Notes: generated by a model not told the origin, from the letters alone. A stretch of DNA of 23,974 bases from CAYZIC01 sp964478335 (GCA_964478335.1 CAYZIC010000029.1:1-23974); one strand, 5' to 3'. Positions 1 through 7,654 are shown, counted from the stretch's first letter. Translations and numbers: made by a program.

Positions 1-211
1 CATAGTCCGATATCTTAGCCACAGACGAAACAGTAGATCAACATCCCGCTCAAGGAAAATCTATAATCTTATTCGGAGAGAACTCATGGCATGCCGATGG
101 GCTAGGAACTTGGTGACAAGAACCGATGTGCTATGAGTAGTCAGCAGAAGCCGTAGTAGTCGCAAGACGAAGGGCTGAATCATTAAACGTCAATGGAATC
201 CCAAAACCTCT

Positions 212-364
212 ATGAAAACAGAGCAACAGAAAGTAAGCGCAAATGTCTACCAACTGGATTTATTCGGTGGAGCATTTCGGATCGATACGCGAGGGTCGAG
301 AGAAGTGTACTTCTCGGCTGACGATATCGACTCGCTGCAACTTTTCAAGGCGGAAGAAGAATAA
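212..364 (+). CDS. Small ORF (50 aa) in the intron, possible remnant of the intron-encoded protein
   Basis: An ATG ORF starts where a group II intron protein would be expected to begin and ends at TAA 60 nt before domain V. The product starts MKTEQQKVSANVYQLDLFGG and ends in an acidic KAEEE tail. No reverse transcriptase, maturase or HNH motif is present. It may be the N-terminal scrap of a deleted maturase, an independent small protein, or non-coding intron sequence that happens to be open. No clear Shine-Dalgarno sequence precedes the ATG. I do not recognise the family. Confidence 0.35.
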   Translation: MKTEQQKVSANVYQLDLFGGAFRIDTRGSREVYFSADDIDSLQLFKAEEE

Positions 365-424
365 CCCAAAGACACAGAAGTAGAAATGTTTGATACTACT
401 GTAGTTCACAAACTGTTAAATGAA

Positions 425-458
425 ACCGCCCGGTGCGGAAAACCGCACGCCGGGTGGT
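425..458 (+). ncRNA. Group II intron domain V (catalytic hairpin)
   Basis: The 34-nt hairpin folds as 9 bp (425-433 with 450-458, including one G-U), a two-base CG bulge at 448-449, 5 bp (434-438 with 443-447) and an AAAA loop (439-442). The length of 34 nt, the two-base bulge and the CGC triad (427-429) in the lower stem match the canonical active-site domain of bacterial group II introns. The structure is undamaged, so catalysis could be retained. Confidence 0.9.
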
Positions 459-460
459 GT

Positions 461-489
461 GAGAGGCGGGTGAAATACCCCGCCTACTC
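461..489 (+). ncRNA. Group II intron domain VI with branch-point adenosine
   Basis: GAG (461-463) pairs with CTC (487-489) and AGGCGGG (464-470) pairs with CCCGCCT (479-485), leaving A486 as a single bulged base. This is the classic branch-point arrangement. The intron probably ends at 492, six bases after the bulged A. Confidence 0.88.
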
Positions 490-493
490 GATT

Positions 494-651
494 AACCTTA
501 TAACAGGGTGCGCAGTGGGGCTCGCGGGCCCTGCTGGTGAGTCGTTGGCTTTGGGCTTTGGGGAGTGAATGGTGGTTTGTGCGATTTATGGCTTGATTTT
601 GGGGTGGGTTTGTGATAACCTCTATCACAATTTAATGAAAGAGGTCTATCT
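494..651 (+). other. Intergenic region between the intron and the PAQR gene
   Basis: No convincing ORF. A GC-rich imperfect hairpin (about 513-536) follows the intron directly and may belong to the exon into which the intron inserted. A clean 21-bp palindrome (610-630) lies just before the gene. A purine-rich GAAAGAGG (638-645) is a plausible ribosome binding site for the ATG at 652. Confidence 0.5.
610..630. promoter_or_regulatory. 21-bp palindrome, candidate operator of the PAQR-led operon
   Basis: TTGTGATA-N5-TATCACAA is a perfect 8-bp inverted repeat ending 21 bases before the ATG at 652. Its short distance to the start codon suits a repressor site, or a small RNA hairpin in the leader. 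The TGTGA/TCACA half-sites are spaced 9, not 6, so it is not a standard CRP/FNR site. No regulator gene is adjacent. Confidence 0.5.
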
Positions 652-1305
652 ATGAAAAAGGCGATGATTCAGTATTCTCTCGGTGAGGAGCTTTTGAGCA
701 GTATCAGTCATGGGGTGGGGGTGCTTTTTAGCTGTGTGGCTATCGCGCTCTTGGCTTATCGGTCGGCGATCTATGGTAATGCGTGGACGGTGGTGAGCTG
801 TGTGGTCTATGGGGTGAGCTTGTTGATGCTCTTTACGGCGTCGACGTTGTATCATGCGATCCCTTTTGAACGGGCAAAGTTTATCTTAAAGAAGTGTGAC
901 CATATCGCGATCTACTTTTTGATTGCGGGGTCGTATACGCCGTTTGCTTTGGTGACGCTGCGTGAGGTGAATCCTACAATCGGGTGGACGGTCTTTGGGA
1001 TCGAATGGGGCTGCGCGCTGGCGGGGCTTTTCTTTAAGGCCTTTTTTGCGGGGCGGTTTGTCATCTTGTCGACGGTCTTTTATGTGGTGATGGGGTGGGT
1101 GGCGATCTTTACGATCAAGACGTTGGTGGCGAATTTGGCGCCTGCGGGTGTCTGGCTCTTGGTGGCGGGTGGTCTCTCGTATACGGGTGGGGCGGTCTTT
1201 TATGCGATTAAGCGGGTGCCGTATTTCCATGGTGTGTGGCACCTATTTGTCTTGGCGGGTGCGATTGTGCATTTCTTATGTATCTTGCTCTATGTGATTA
1301 AGTAG
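652..1305 (+). CDS. Hemolysin III / PAQR-family membrane protein (YqfA-like)
   Basis: 217 aa, the usual size of bacterial hemolysin-III proteins, and almost entirely hydrophobic with about seven membrane segments. The family's conserved polar residues are visible: H20 in SHGVG, the STLYH block ending at H68, D83-H84 followed by IAGSYTPF, and near the C-terminus HGVWH (H193, H197) and H207. In the PAQR superfamily such His/Asp/Ser residues form a membrane-embedded zinc site, giving hydrolase-like activity in some members. The bacterial proteins have no settled physiological role, and the hemolysin name comes from one early report. It is the first gene of the plus-strand run, preceded by a 21-bp palindrome and a purine-rich ribosome binding site. 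The next gene starts nine bases after its stop. Confidence 0.9.
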   Translation: MKKAMIQYSLGEELLSSISHGVGVLFSCVAIALLAYRSAIYGNAWTVVSCVVYGVSLLMLFTASTLYHAIPFERAKFILKKCDHIAIYFLIAGSYTPFALVTLREVNPTIGWTVFGIEWGCALAGLFFKAFFAGRFVILSTVFYVVMGWVAIFTIKTLVANLAPAGVWLLVAGGLSYTGGAVFYAIKRVPYFHGVWHLFVLAGAIVHFLCILLYVIK

Positions 1306-1314
1306 GGGGTGGCA

Positions 1315-1920
1315 ATGATTAAAGGTGTAATCTTTGATTTTGGTGGGGTGCTCTCGTTGCCGCAGGATTCGGCTTTTTATGTCTGGGCTCGTCAGGAGAC
1401 TGGGCTTGATGAGGCGACGTTTAGGGGGGGCTTTGCGCGGTATCGGTTGCGCTTCGACCAGGGGCGGCTGTCGGGTCGGGAGATGTATCGGTTGATTTTG
1501 ACGGACAATGGTGTGGAGGCGGATGAGGCGCGCTGTGTGGCGCTGGCTGCTCATGACTTTGAGAGTTGGACGCGTCCAAATCTTGAGACGCTGGCTTGGG
1601 TGAAATCGCTCAAGGCTGCTGGGCTCAGGGTGGGGGTGCTGACGAATATGCCGCTGGATTTTGTGCCGAATTATTCTGCGTGCACGGGTGATCTGCGTGG
1701 GTTGCTCGATGCGGAGGTGATTTCAGCGGATGTCGATCTGGTGAAGCCGGATCCTAAGATCTATGAATTGGCTCTGGCGCGAATCGGCTTGCGGGCTGAT
1801 GAGGTCTTTTATTTTGATGATTTAGCGGTCAATGTGGAGGCGGCTCGGGCTGTCGGGATGCGGGCGGCGTGTTTTACTACGGTGACGCAGGCTCGTCTGG
1901 ATTTGGCGCAGGTGTTGTAG
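1315..1920 (+). CDS. HAD-superfamily hydrolase (subfamily IA, phosphatase-like)
   Basis: 201 aa. All four HAD motifs are present: motif I VIFDFGGVL (nucleophile D8), motif II LTN (T110), motif III LVKPDPKIY (K144) and motif IV FYFDDLAVNVEAA (D168, D169). The alpha-helical cap lies between motifs I and II, as in subfamily IA proteins such as YihX and beta-phosphoglucomutase-like enzymes. The position two after the nucleophile is Gly rather than Asp, common in DFGGV-type members. The substrate is probably a small phosphorylated metabolite and cannot be assigned. I chose ATG 1315 because GGGGG (1305-1309) sits at proper distance; a GTG at 1309 is in frame but lacks a ribosome binding site. It follows the PAQR gene closely and is probably co-transcribed. 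Confidence 0.88.
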   Translation: MIKGVIFDFGGVLSLPQDSAFYVWARQETGLDEATFRGGFARYRLRFDQGRLSGREMYRLILTDNGVEADEARCVALAAHDFESWTRPNLETLAWVKSLKAAGLRVGVLTNMPLDFVPNYSACTGDLRGLLDAEVISADVDLVKPDPKIYELALARIGLRADEVFYFDDLAVNVEAARAVGMRAACFTTVTQARLDLAQVL

Positions 1921-1946
1921 GATTAATTGAGGTAAGGAGTGATGTC

Positions 1947-3761
1947 ATGAATCTGATGGGCATCAGTAAACTGGTTAATGGACGGGGTCGGCTGGCTGGT
2001 GTGGTTGGCTGGCTCTGTGGGTGTGTGATCGCGGGGGCTATCTATGGGGTCTTTAAGGAACTCTTTGGGTATGCGGGGGTGAATACGCTCTGCTACTTGG
2101 ATTGGTCTGGCTTGCTGGAGGAGCTTTTGGCTCCTGAGGCTGGTGGGCTATTGCGCTATTGCGCGCGGTTGTTGGTGGTTTTGATCGGGGAGCCTACGTG
2201 GGGCTGGGCGATTTGGCTGGGGTATGCCAGTGTGATCTATTGGGCGATGTGGCGATTGCTGGGTGCGCTGTGGGCGGTTGCCATGATGGCGCTGCTCTGT
2301 GTGGTGCCGGTGCAACTGGGCTTTAGCGTGTGGACGATTGGGGACTTTGGGCTGGTGGTCCAGGGTGGGTTATTGGCGCTGGTGAGCTGCGTGCTCATTG
2401 GGTGTGGCCGTCAACGGATGGGGTGGGGGATCCTCTTGCTCTCGCCAGTGATCTATTGGCTACTGGGGGCGTTCGCGCTCGTGGTGACTGCGGTGGTGGG
2501 GGCGTTTGCACTCTGGCAGCGTAGTCGGGTGGCCTCTGTGCTTGCGGGGCTGCTGGCGCTGTGTGTGCCGATGGGCTATGCGTGGCTGCAGAGCGATTGG
2601 GATTTGACGATGGGGGAGGTCTGGTTGACGAATGTGCCGCTGCTCTTTGAGGCGAATTCGCTCTATTGGAATCTGCTCAGTGGGGGTACGATGCTGGCTC
2701 TGGTGGTTGGTTTGATTGGGTCAAGGGCATTTCGGGGATGGCGCATGCTGCGGGGGGGCGTTTGGGTTGGGGCGTTGGCCTTGGGTGGCTATGCGATTGA
2801 CTTGTCGACTCCGCGCAATGACTATCTCTCGCTCTTACGGGCTCAACGGCTCACGCGTGAGGGGGGCTTCGGCGAGGTCTTGACGCTGACACCTGATAAT
2901 CCAAACCCGCATCGTCTGCTGAGTGGCTATCGTATCTTGGCGCTCTTTAGAACGAGCCAACTGGACGATAAGCTCTTTGCCTATCCGATTACGACGGCGC
3001 ACCACAAGACGCAAATTGACTTGGCGGTCATGGATACCTTTACGATTTTATTTGAGTATGGATTCTTGAATCACGCCCGCAAGTTCGCTTACGAGGAGGT
3101 CGTGGCCAAGGGGTGGCGGCCGCTCTATTTGGATCAGATGGCACTCTGCGCATTGCTCGATGGGGACAATCGTCTGGCGTTGCGCTATGTGGATCAGTTG
3201 GCGCGTTGTCCTCTGCAGGGCGAGCGCGTGGCGTGGTTTAAGCGTGCGCTCGCTGCCCAAGATGCTGCTGCGCTGAGCCAAGTCATCGGGCCGCGCTATT
3301 GCGTCATTGCGGAATATGCCCAGCGTTTGGCGGCGGATCCTGCTTGCCCGACATTCATTTGGGGTAAAAATCCTGAGGAGATCGTCTACTTGCGCTATGC
3401 GCAGCTTAAGAATGGTAACCCGGAGATGGTCAAGCTCTACTTCGCGGCTTCGCTCTTGCTGGGCCAACCGAAGATCTTGGTTGAGAATCTCGCTGTCTTG
3501 CAGATGCTCTATCCTGCGCCCCAAACGCTGCCGCGTGCTTTCGCCCAAGGGCTCCTCATGGCCATGAGCCACATGCCCCCCGCCGAACAACCCCAGCTAT
3601 CTGGCGAATGGATCGGTGCGGAGACCTATCGGTGCTTTCAGTCATTTATGCGTGACGATGCGCAGCTCAGGGTTGACTCTACCAACCAAGTACTGATTGA
3701 TCGCTTTTTGCAAAACTATCGGTCGAGCTACTATTTTTATGAAAGGCACCTCCTCCCATGA
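1947..3761 (+). CDS. Large polytopic membrane protein with C-terminal helical soluble domain (DUF6057-like)
   Basis: 604 aa from ATG 1947, which follows AAGGAG at about 1934-1939; a longer in-frame opening to 1869 would overlap the HAD gene and lacks a ribosome binding site. Residues about 15-305 hold roughly nine or ten hydrophobic segments, rich in Trp, Gly and Leu. Residues about 310-604 are soluble and helical and look TPR-like, with patches such as NDYLSLLRAQRLTREG and EYGFLNHARKFAYEEVVAKG. From memory this resembles the Bacteroidota DUF6057 family, which also sits next to a TolB-like protein with a CxxCH motif. Function unknown. Its stop overlaps the next start by ATGA, so the two products are probably made together. 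Its coding strand is strikingly G/T-rich in the membrane half. Confidence 0.75.
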   Translation: MNLMGISKLVNGRGRLAGVVGWLCGCVIAGAIYGVFKELFGYAGVNTLCYLDWSGLLEELLAPEAGGLLRYCARLLVVLIGEPTWGWAIWLGYASVIYWAMWRLLGALWAVAMMALLCVVPVQLGFSVWTIGDFGLVVQGGLLALVSCVLIGCGRQRMGWGILLLSPVIYWLLGAFALVVTAVVGAFALWQRSRVASVLAGLLALCVPMGYAWLQSDWDLTMGEVWLTNVPLLFEANSLYWNLLSGGTMLALVVGLIGSRAFRGWRMLRGGVWVGALALGGYAIDLSTPRNDYLSLLRAQRLTREGGFGEVLTLTPDNPNPHRLLSGYRILALFRTSQLDDKLFAYPITTAHHKTQIDLAVMDTFTILFEYGFLNHARKFAYEEVVAKGWRPLYLDQMALCALLDGDNRLALRYVDQLARCPLQGERVAWFKRALAAQDAAALSQVIGPRYCVIAEYAQRLAADPACPTFIWGKNPEEIVYLRYAQLKNGNPEMVKLYFAASLLLGQPKILVENLAVLQMLYPAPQTLPRAFAQGLLMAMSHMPPAEQPQLSGEWIGAETYRCFQSFMRDDAQLRVDSTNQVLIDRFLQNYRSSYYFYERHLLP

Positions 3762-5221
3762 ACCCGTTTAAGACGCTCTTTTTGCTCGTCTCCCTCCTGC
3801 CGGCCATTGGTTGGGCGATTACGCTCTGCCCTGACTATGCGGGCATTACCCACCCTGTTAACATCGCGCCGTTGAACTTTGATGTGCAGGGGGCAACCAT
3901 TACTCGCGTTTGCTTGACTGGGCGGGCGGGGGCTCAGCTCGACTACACCACGGGCCACATTCGCCACGACCTCGCCGCCTGGCGGGCCTTTTGCCAAGCG
4001 AATGTCGGCTCGTCGTATCAGATTGCCGTCTATACCGCTGACCCCACCACGCCGGCGTGGACGGCTCGCAATACCATCGCCCCCGAACCCATCGATCCCT
4101 ACTTGGCCTATCGATTGATTCCCCCCAGCTACGAGGGCTTTACCAAGCTGGGCATCTACCAACGCAACCTCACGACCTTTGAGGAAAAGCCCATCTACGA
4201 GAATCGCCAGCTCTCCATGAAACAGTGCGTCAACTGTCATACCTTTTGCAATGGCGACCCTGAGCAGCTGATGATGCACGTGCGTGCCTATCAGGGCGGG
4301 ACACTGATCTTCGCCAAAGGCCGCAAACCGATCAAGCGTGACTTCCAGACGGCGCCCTTGTTTGGGAGTGGTGTCTATCCCGCGTGGCATCCATCAGGAC
4401 GCTATATTGTCTACTCGATTAATGAGACGATGCAAAACTTTTACGCCGCCAATCGAGACAAGATCGAAGTCCAGGATTCGCGTTCGGACTTGATGATCTA
4501 CGACCTGCAGAGCGATACCGCCATTGCCATCGAGCTGGATGCAAACCGCTTTGAATGTTTCCCCACGTGGTCGCCCGATGGCAAGGAGCTCTACACCGTT
4601 GCCGCGGATCTCGCCGCTGTCGACAAGCAGCCCGACAAACAAGCTCGCGGTGTCCTCGTCTCTGACCACTATAACAAGATGCACTATAACCTCTACGTAA
4701 GGACCTTTGATGCAGAGAAAACCACCTTTAGCAAGCCCCAGCTCTTGATCAACGCCGCCCAGTCGCAGTTTTCCGTAACCCATCCGCGTCTCTCGCCTGA
4801 TGGTCGCTGGTTGATGCTGACCGCTGCGCCCTATGGGGTCTTTCATATCTGGCACAAGAGCGCCGACCTCTACCTCGTCGACCTCCAAGCCAAGAGTATG
4901 CGCTTTATGAGTGAGGTCAATAGCAACGATGTCGAGAGCTACCATACCTTTGCCAGCAATGGTGCGTGGTTTGTCTTTGCCACGCGCCGTGATGATGGTG
5001 CCTACACGCGCCCCTACTTTGCCCACTTTGACACCACAACGGGCAAGGCATCCAAGCCCTTTATCTTGCCAGTCAAGGATCCCATCGAGCACCGCCAACG
5101 CATGCTCTCATACAATTTGCCAGAGCTCATCAAGGGCCCCGTGCCGTATTCTCCGCGGACCATCCGACAAATGGCCAACGCAGCCGCTTCAAAACCTTCC
5201 CAAACGAAAGCTCACCCATGA
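3758..5221 (+). CDS. Secreted PD40/TolB-like beta-propeller protein with a CxxCH haem-type motif
   Basis: 487 aa. A signal peptide is clear (MNPFKTLFLLVSLLPAIGWA, probable cleavage near residue 20), so the protein is exported. The N-terminal region (about 25-150) contains further Cys (24, 52, 79). CVNCH at 157-161, followed by TFCNGDPEQLMMHVRAYQGG, matches a covalent haem c binding motif. The C-terminal half has repeated WD40-like PD40 blades: YPAWHPSGRYIVYS, FPTWSPDGKELYTV, THPRLSPDGRWLML and a weaker YHTFASNGAWFVFA, as in TolB. Known: PD40 propellers mediate protein or ligand contacts; mono-haem CxxCH proteins carry electrons or sense redox. Inference: a periplasmic partner of the membrane protein encoded upstream. 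Both ends overlap neighbours by ATGA. No cytochrome c maturation genes are in the window. Confidence 0.82.
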   Translation: MNPFKTLFLLVSLLPAIGWAITLCPDYAGITHPVNIAPLNFDVQGATITRVCLTGRAGAQLDYTTGHIRHDLAAWRAFCQANVGSSYQIAVYTADPTTPAWTARNTIAPEPIDPYLAYRLIPPSYEGFTKLGIYQRNLTTFEEKPIYENRQLSMKQCVNCHTFCNGDPEQLMMHVRAYQGGTLIFAKGRKPIKRDFQTAPLFGSGVYPAWHPSGRYIVYSINETMQNFYAANRDKIEVQDSRSDLMIYDLQSDTAIAIELDANRFECFPTWSPDGKELYTVAADLAAVDKQPDKQARGVLVSDHYNKMHYNLYVRTFDAEKTTFSKPQLLINAAQSQFSVTHPRLSPDGRWLMLTAAPYGVFHIWHKSADLYLVDLQAKSMRFMSEVNSNDVESYHTFASNGAWFVFATRRDDGAYTRPYFAHFDTTTGKASKPFILPVKDPIEHRQRMLSYNLPELIKGPVPYSPRTIRQMANAAASKPSQTKAHP

Positions 5222-6132
5222 ACCCCATTACTCAAACGTGTATCTTTGGACCTGTGCCCTCGCGCCGCTATGGCCGTAGCCTCGGCATCGACCTGGTGCG
5301 CTCTAAAACATGCAACCTCAACTGCCTCTTTTGTCAGCTGGGCTCAACGCCTCAGACGACCTCCCTGCGCAAAGACTACATCCCTATCGTACAGGTCCTC
5401 AACGAGCTCAAGCAATGGCTCGCCCTCGGCCACCCCGTCGATATCCTGACCCTCTGTGGTGGCGGAGAACCCACCTTGCACAAACATTTCGGCGACGTTT
5501 TGCGCTTCATTCGTGAGGAAACGCCTTACCCATCGCTGCTCATGAGTAATGGCATTCTCTTCACCGATCCTGAGGTACGTCGCGATGCTGCGCTCGCCAC
5601 CCGGGTCAAGGTTTCCCTACACGCCTGGGACCAAGCGAGCTTTGAGGCAATTTGCCGTCCTGATCCAGGCACCTCTTTTTCAGAGGTCGTTGAGGGCTAC
5701 AAGACATTTCGCGCGATGTATACTGGCAAGCTCGATATCGAGGTCTTTATTATTCCTGGCATGAATGACGCACCCGAGCAGCTCAACCGCATTCTCCCCA
5801 TCGTCGCCGCCATCGCGCCCGACACCGTCACCGTCAACACTGCAGAACGCCCCCCCGCCGAGTCCTGCGTTAAGGCCGTACCCCCCGCCGAATTAGCCCA
5901 CCTGCGCCAACTCTTTGCCACCGTCAGCCAAGCCAAAACGGCCGATGGCTACCGCACCGCAGAACCCTATTCGCGCGATGCCCTCGAAAAGCTCGCCCGC
6001 CGTCATCCCTTGACCGTCGAACAATTCGCCCGCTATTTCAATACCGATCCTCAGATCATTCATGACGACCTCAAGCTCATCGCCCAAACCGATGCCTTTG
6101 CTGCGCGCTCATTGGAGTCTGATGAAATCTAA
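5218..6132 (+). CDS. Radical SAM protein (COG0731-like, TYW1-related Fe-S oxidoreductase)
   Basis: 304 aa. The N-terminus reads FGPVPSRRYGRSLGIDL, typical of this radical SAM subfamily. It is followed by CNLNCLFC (C32, C36, C39), the CxxxCxxC site for the 4Fe-4S cluster that cleaves S-adenosylmethionine, and by LCGGGEPTLHKHF (the GGE SAM-binding motif). The C-terminal part (about 240-290) looks like a small winged-helix segment (HPLTVEQFARYFNTDPQIIHDDL). Proteins of this group are distantly related to the tRNA wybutosine enzyme TYW1, but in bacteria their substrate is not established. ATG 5218 overlaps the propeller gene stop by four bases, and the 3' end overlaps the next gene by 11 bases. 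Its neighbours suggest either tRNA modification (with the CCA enzyme) or maturation of the CxxCH protein. Confidence 0.85.
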   Translation: MNPITQTCIFGPVPSRRYGRSLGIDLVRSKTCNLNCLFCQLGSTPQTTSLRKDYIPIVQVLNELKQWLALGHPVDILTLCGGGEPTLHKHFGDVLRFIREETPYPSLLMSNGILFTDPEVRRDAALATRVKVSLHAWDQASFEAICRPDPGTSFSEVVEGYKTFRAMYTGKLDIEVFIIPGMNDAPEQLNRILPIVAAIAPDTVTVNTAERPPAESCVKAVPPAELAHLRQLFATVSQAKTADGYRTAEPYSRDALEKLARRHPLTVEQFARYFNTDPQIIHDDLKLIAQTDAFAARSLESDEI

Positions 6133-7504
6133 CATACCCTTGCAATTCATCGCAACCGATCCCACCCTCATCCCTGCGGCGATTGCGGTCGTGCGCCGTT
6201 TGCACGACGCGGGCTTTGTGGCTTACTTTGCGGGGGGATCGGTGAGAGATGCCATTCTCGGGCGCGCAGTCAAAGACATCGACATCGCCACCTCGGCCGT
6301 GCCGGACGCTGTCGAGGCGCTCTTTCAGGGGCGCACGCTCTCCATCGGTAAAAGTTTTGGCGTGATCTTAGTCAAAGAGAGCGGCCAGACCTTTGACGTG
6401 GCGACCTTTCGACAAGATGGCGGCTACCAAGATGGTCGCCATCCCACCGATATTACCTTTGCTGGGGATGAATGCGATGCCCAACGCCGCGACATTACCA
6501 TCAATGGTCTCTTTTACGATCCGCTCACTGAGCAAGTCATCGACTACGTCGGTGGCATCGAGGACCTCAAGCAGGGGGTCATTCGGGCAATCGGCGATCC
6601 CACTCGGCGTTTTCAAGAAGACCGCCTGCGGATGCTGCGCGCAATTCGCTTTACCGCCGTCACGGGGTTTCAACTTGACGAGGCTACCTATCAAGCCATC
6701 CAAACGCAAGCAGCCGCCATTACCCAAGTCAGCCAAGAACGCATCTCTAGCGAATTGATCCGCACCCTATGCGAAGCCCAAGATCCGCAGTACGCCCTCG
6801 AGCTCCTCTATCAGACCACCCTGCTGCAGCACATTTTACCCGAGCTGATTCCTCTGCGCCATTGCGAACAAAACCCCATCTACCACCCCGAGGGTAACGT
6901 CTGGCAACACACCACCATCATGCTCCAGCTTGTGCCCGCGCCACGAGCCCCCGCACTCGTCTGGGCAATCCTCCTCCACGATATTGGCAAACCCCAGTGC
7001 TTCATCCCCGACGGTATGCGCACGCCTGGCCACGCTGCCGTCAGTGCCAAAATGGCCACGCCGATTTTGCGCCGCTTTAAGCAAGCCAATGCTCTCATCG
7101 ATGATGTTACCACTGCCGTCTACTACCACATGCAATTCACCGAATTGCCCAAGATGAAACCCGCCACCGTGCGCCGCATGCTCGCCCGCCCCACCATTCA
7201 GCTCGAGCTCGCCCTTCACCGTGTCGATTGCCTTTCGTCCCATGCCAAGCTTGACCTCTATGACCTCGCACAAGCAAAGTTGGCACAATTCAAAGACGAA
7301 CCCATCTTACCCGAGCCCTTCATCACCGGCCACGACCTCATCGCCCACGGCATTAAACCCGGCAAAGCCATGGGTGCTATTCTCAAACGTGTCTACGCCG
7401 CTCAACTCAATGGCGACATCACCACCCGCGAGGAGGCGGTTCACTGGGCGACTGCACCGTCAGAGGACTGTGAGCAGCCCTGGCAGGTTCTTCCTGCCTG
7501 GTAA
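6122..7504 (+). CDS. cca: tRNA nucleotidyltransferase / poly(A) polymerase family protein with HD domain
   Basis: 460 aa. Class II nucleotidyltransferase features: AGGSVRDAILG (G38-D43) and the metal-binding DID at 52-54, the RRDITINGLFYDP block, and EDRLRMLRAIRFTAVTGF of the nucleotide-recognition region. An HD domain follows (VWQHTTIMLQL and LLHDIGKP). Role: adds or repairs the 3' CCA of tRNAs; the HD domain may give phosphatase or phosphodiesterase activity. Close relatives act as CC- or A-adding enzymes or poly(A) polymerases, so strict specificity is not certain. ATG 6122 follows GGAG (6114-6117) and overlaps the radical SAM gene by 11 bases; an upstream in-frame ATG at 6062 would lie deep inside that gene. 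The last 18 or so residues are read from a GC-rich inverted repeat and look like an accidental extension. Confidence 0.9.
   Translation: MKSNIPLQFIATDPTLIPAAIAVVRRLHDAGFVAYFAGGSVRDAILGRAVKDIDIATSAVPDAVEALFQGRTLSIGKSFGVILVKESGQTFDVATFRQDGGYQDGRHPTDITFAGDECDAQRRDITINGLFYDPLTEQVIDYVGGIEDLKQGVIRAIGDPTRRFQEDRLRMLRAIRFTAVTGFQLDEATYQAIQTQAAAITQVSQERISSELIRTLCEAQDPQYALELLYQTTLLQHILPELIPLRHCEQNPIYHPEGNVWQHTTIMLQLVPAPRAPALVWAILLHDIGKPQCFIPDGMRTPGHAAVSAKMATPILRRFKQANALIDDVTTAVYYHMQFTELPKMKPATVRRMLARPTIQLELALHRVDCLSSHAKLDLYDLAQAKLAQFKDEPILPEPFITGHDLIAHGIKPGKAMGAILKRVYAAQLNGDITTREEAVHWATAPSEDCEQPWQVLPAW
7479..7501 (+). repeat. Imperfect hairpin overlapping the end of the cca gene
   Basis: CCTGGCAGG-TTCTT-CCTGCCTGG pairs over 8 of 9 positions (one T-T mismatch) immediately before the TAA stop. 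There is no T tract after it, so it is not a good intrinsic terminator. It begins a stretch of hairpin-forming sequence that continues to 7645. Confidence 0.5.
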
Positions 7505-7560
7505 TTCCGTCGCAGAGGACTACCTGGAGACCTCCTGCAGAGAGGCGGAGAGCTCAGATA

Positions 7561-7645
7561 GCGGCACCGCAGGTGCCTTAAAGCGGTCGGCTTCCCGACC
7601 TTAACGCGGAGGCGTAGCCTCCTTAACACGGTCTGCTTGCCGACC
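7561..7645 (+). repeat. Array of four tandem mini-hairpins separated by TTAA
   Basis: Four units of about 21-24 bp, each a short GC-rich stem with a 2-4 base loop: GGCACC-GCA-GGTGCC (7563-7577), GGTCGG-CTTC-CCGACC (7585-7600), GGAGGC-GTA-GCCTCC (7608-7622) and GGTCTGC-TT-GCCGACC (7630-7645, one mismatch). TTAA follows each of the first three. Stem sequences differ while the architecture is kept, which argues for selection or spread of the structure rather than simple slippage. The array ends nine bases before the nudC ATG. Confidence 0.75.
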
Positions 7646-7654
7646 TACAATACT

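Larger units (their letters stand above)
1..492 (+). mobile_element. Group II intron, 3' portion (5' end outside window), lacking a reverse transcriptase
   Basis: Seen: a 34-nt domain V hairpin (425-458) followed by a domain VI hairpin with a bulged A (461-489) and a terminal AT near 492. The stretch at about 105-205 resembles the intron sequence that normally lies just ahead of the intron-encoded protein start. Known: bacterial group II introns are self-splicing retroelements that normally carry a reverse transcriptase/maturase ORF of 400-600 residues in domain IV. Here only about 210 nt separate the conserved upstream part from domain V and hold a 50-codon ORF, so the protein is missing. 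Inference: an ORF-less or internally deleted intron, mobile only with a maturase supplied in trans. The 5' boundary is left of the window, so total length and exon-binding sites cannot be given. Confidence 0.85.

Noticed and set aside
416..628. 70-codon minus-strand ORF across the intron end
   Set aside because: It runs through domains V and VI of the intron, whose structure explains the sequence; the product has no recognisable features.
610..630. CRP/FNR binding site
   Set aside because: TGTGA and TCACA are separated by 9 bases instead of 6, so the palindrome is kept only as an unassigned operator candidate.
3737..5098. Two long minus-strand open frames (217 and 234 codons) opposite the PD40 propeller gene
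   Set aside because: They are antisense shadows of a gene with clear signal peptide, haem motif and propeller repeats; neither shows a recognisable domain.
7561..7645. Possible CRISPR array
   Set aside because: Units are 21-24 bp with differing stems and no constant repeat alternating with unique spacers; no cas genes are present.
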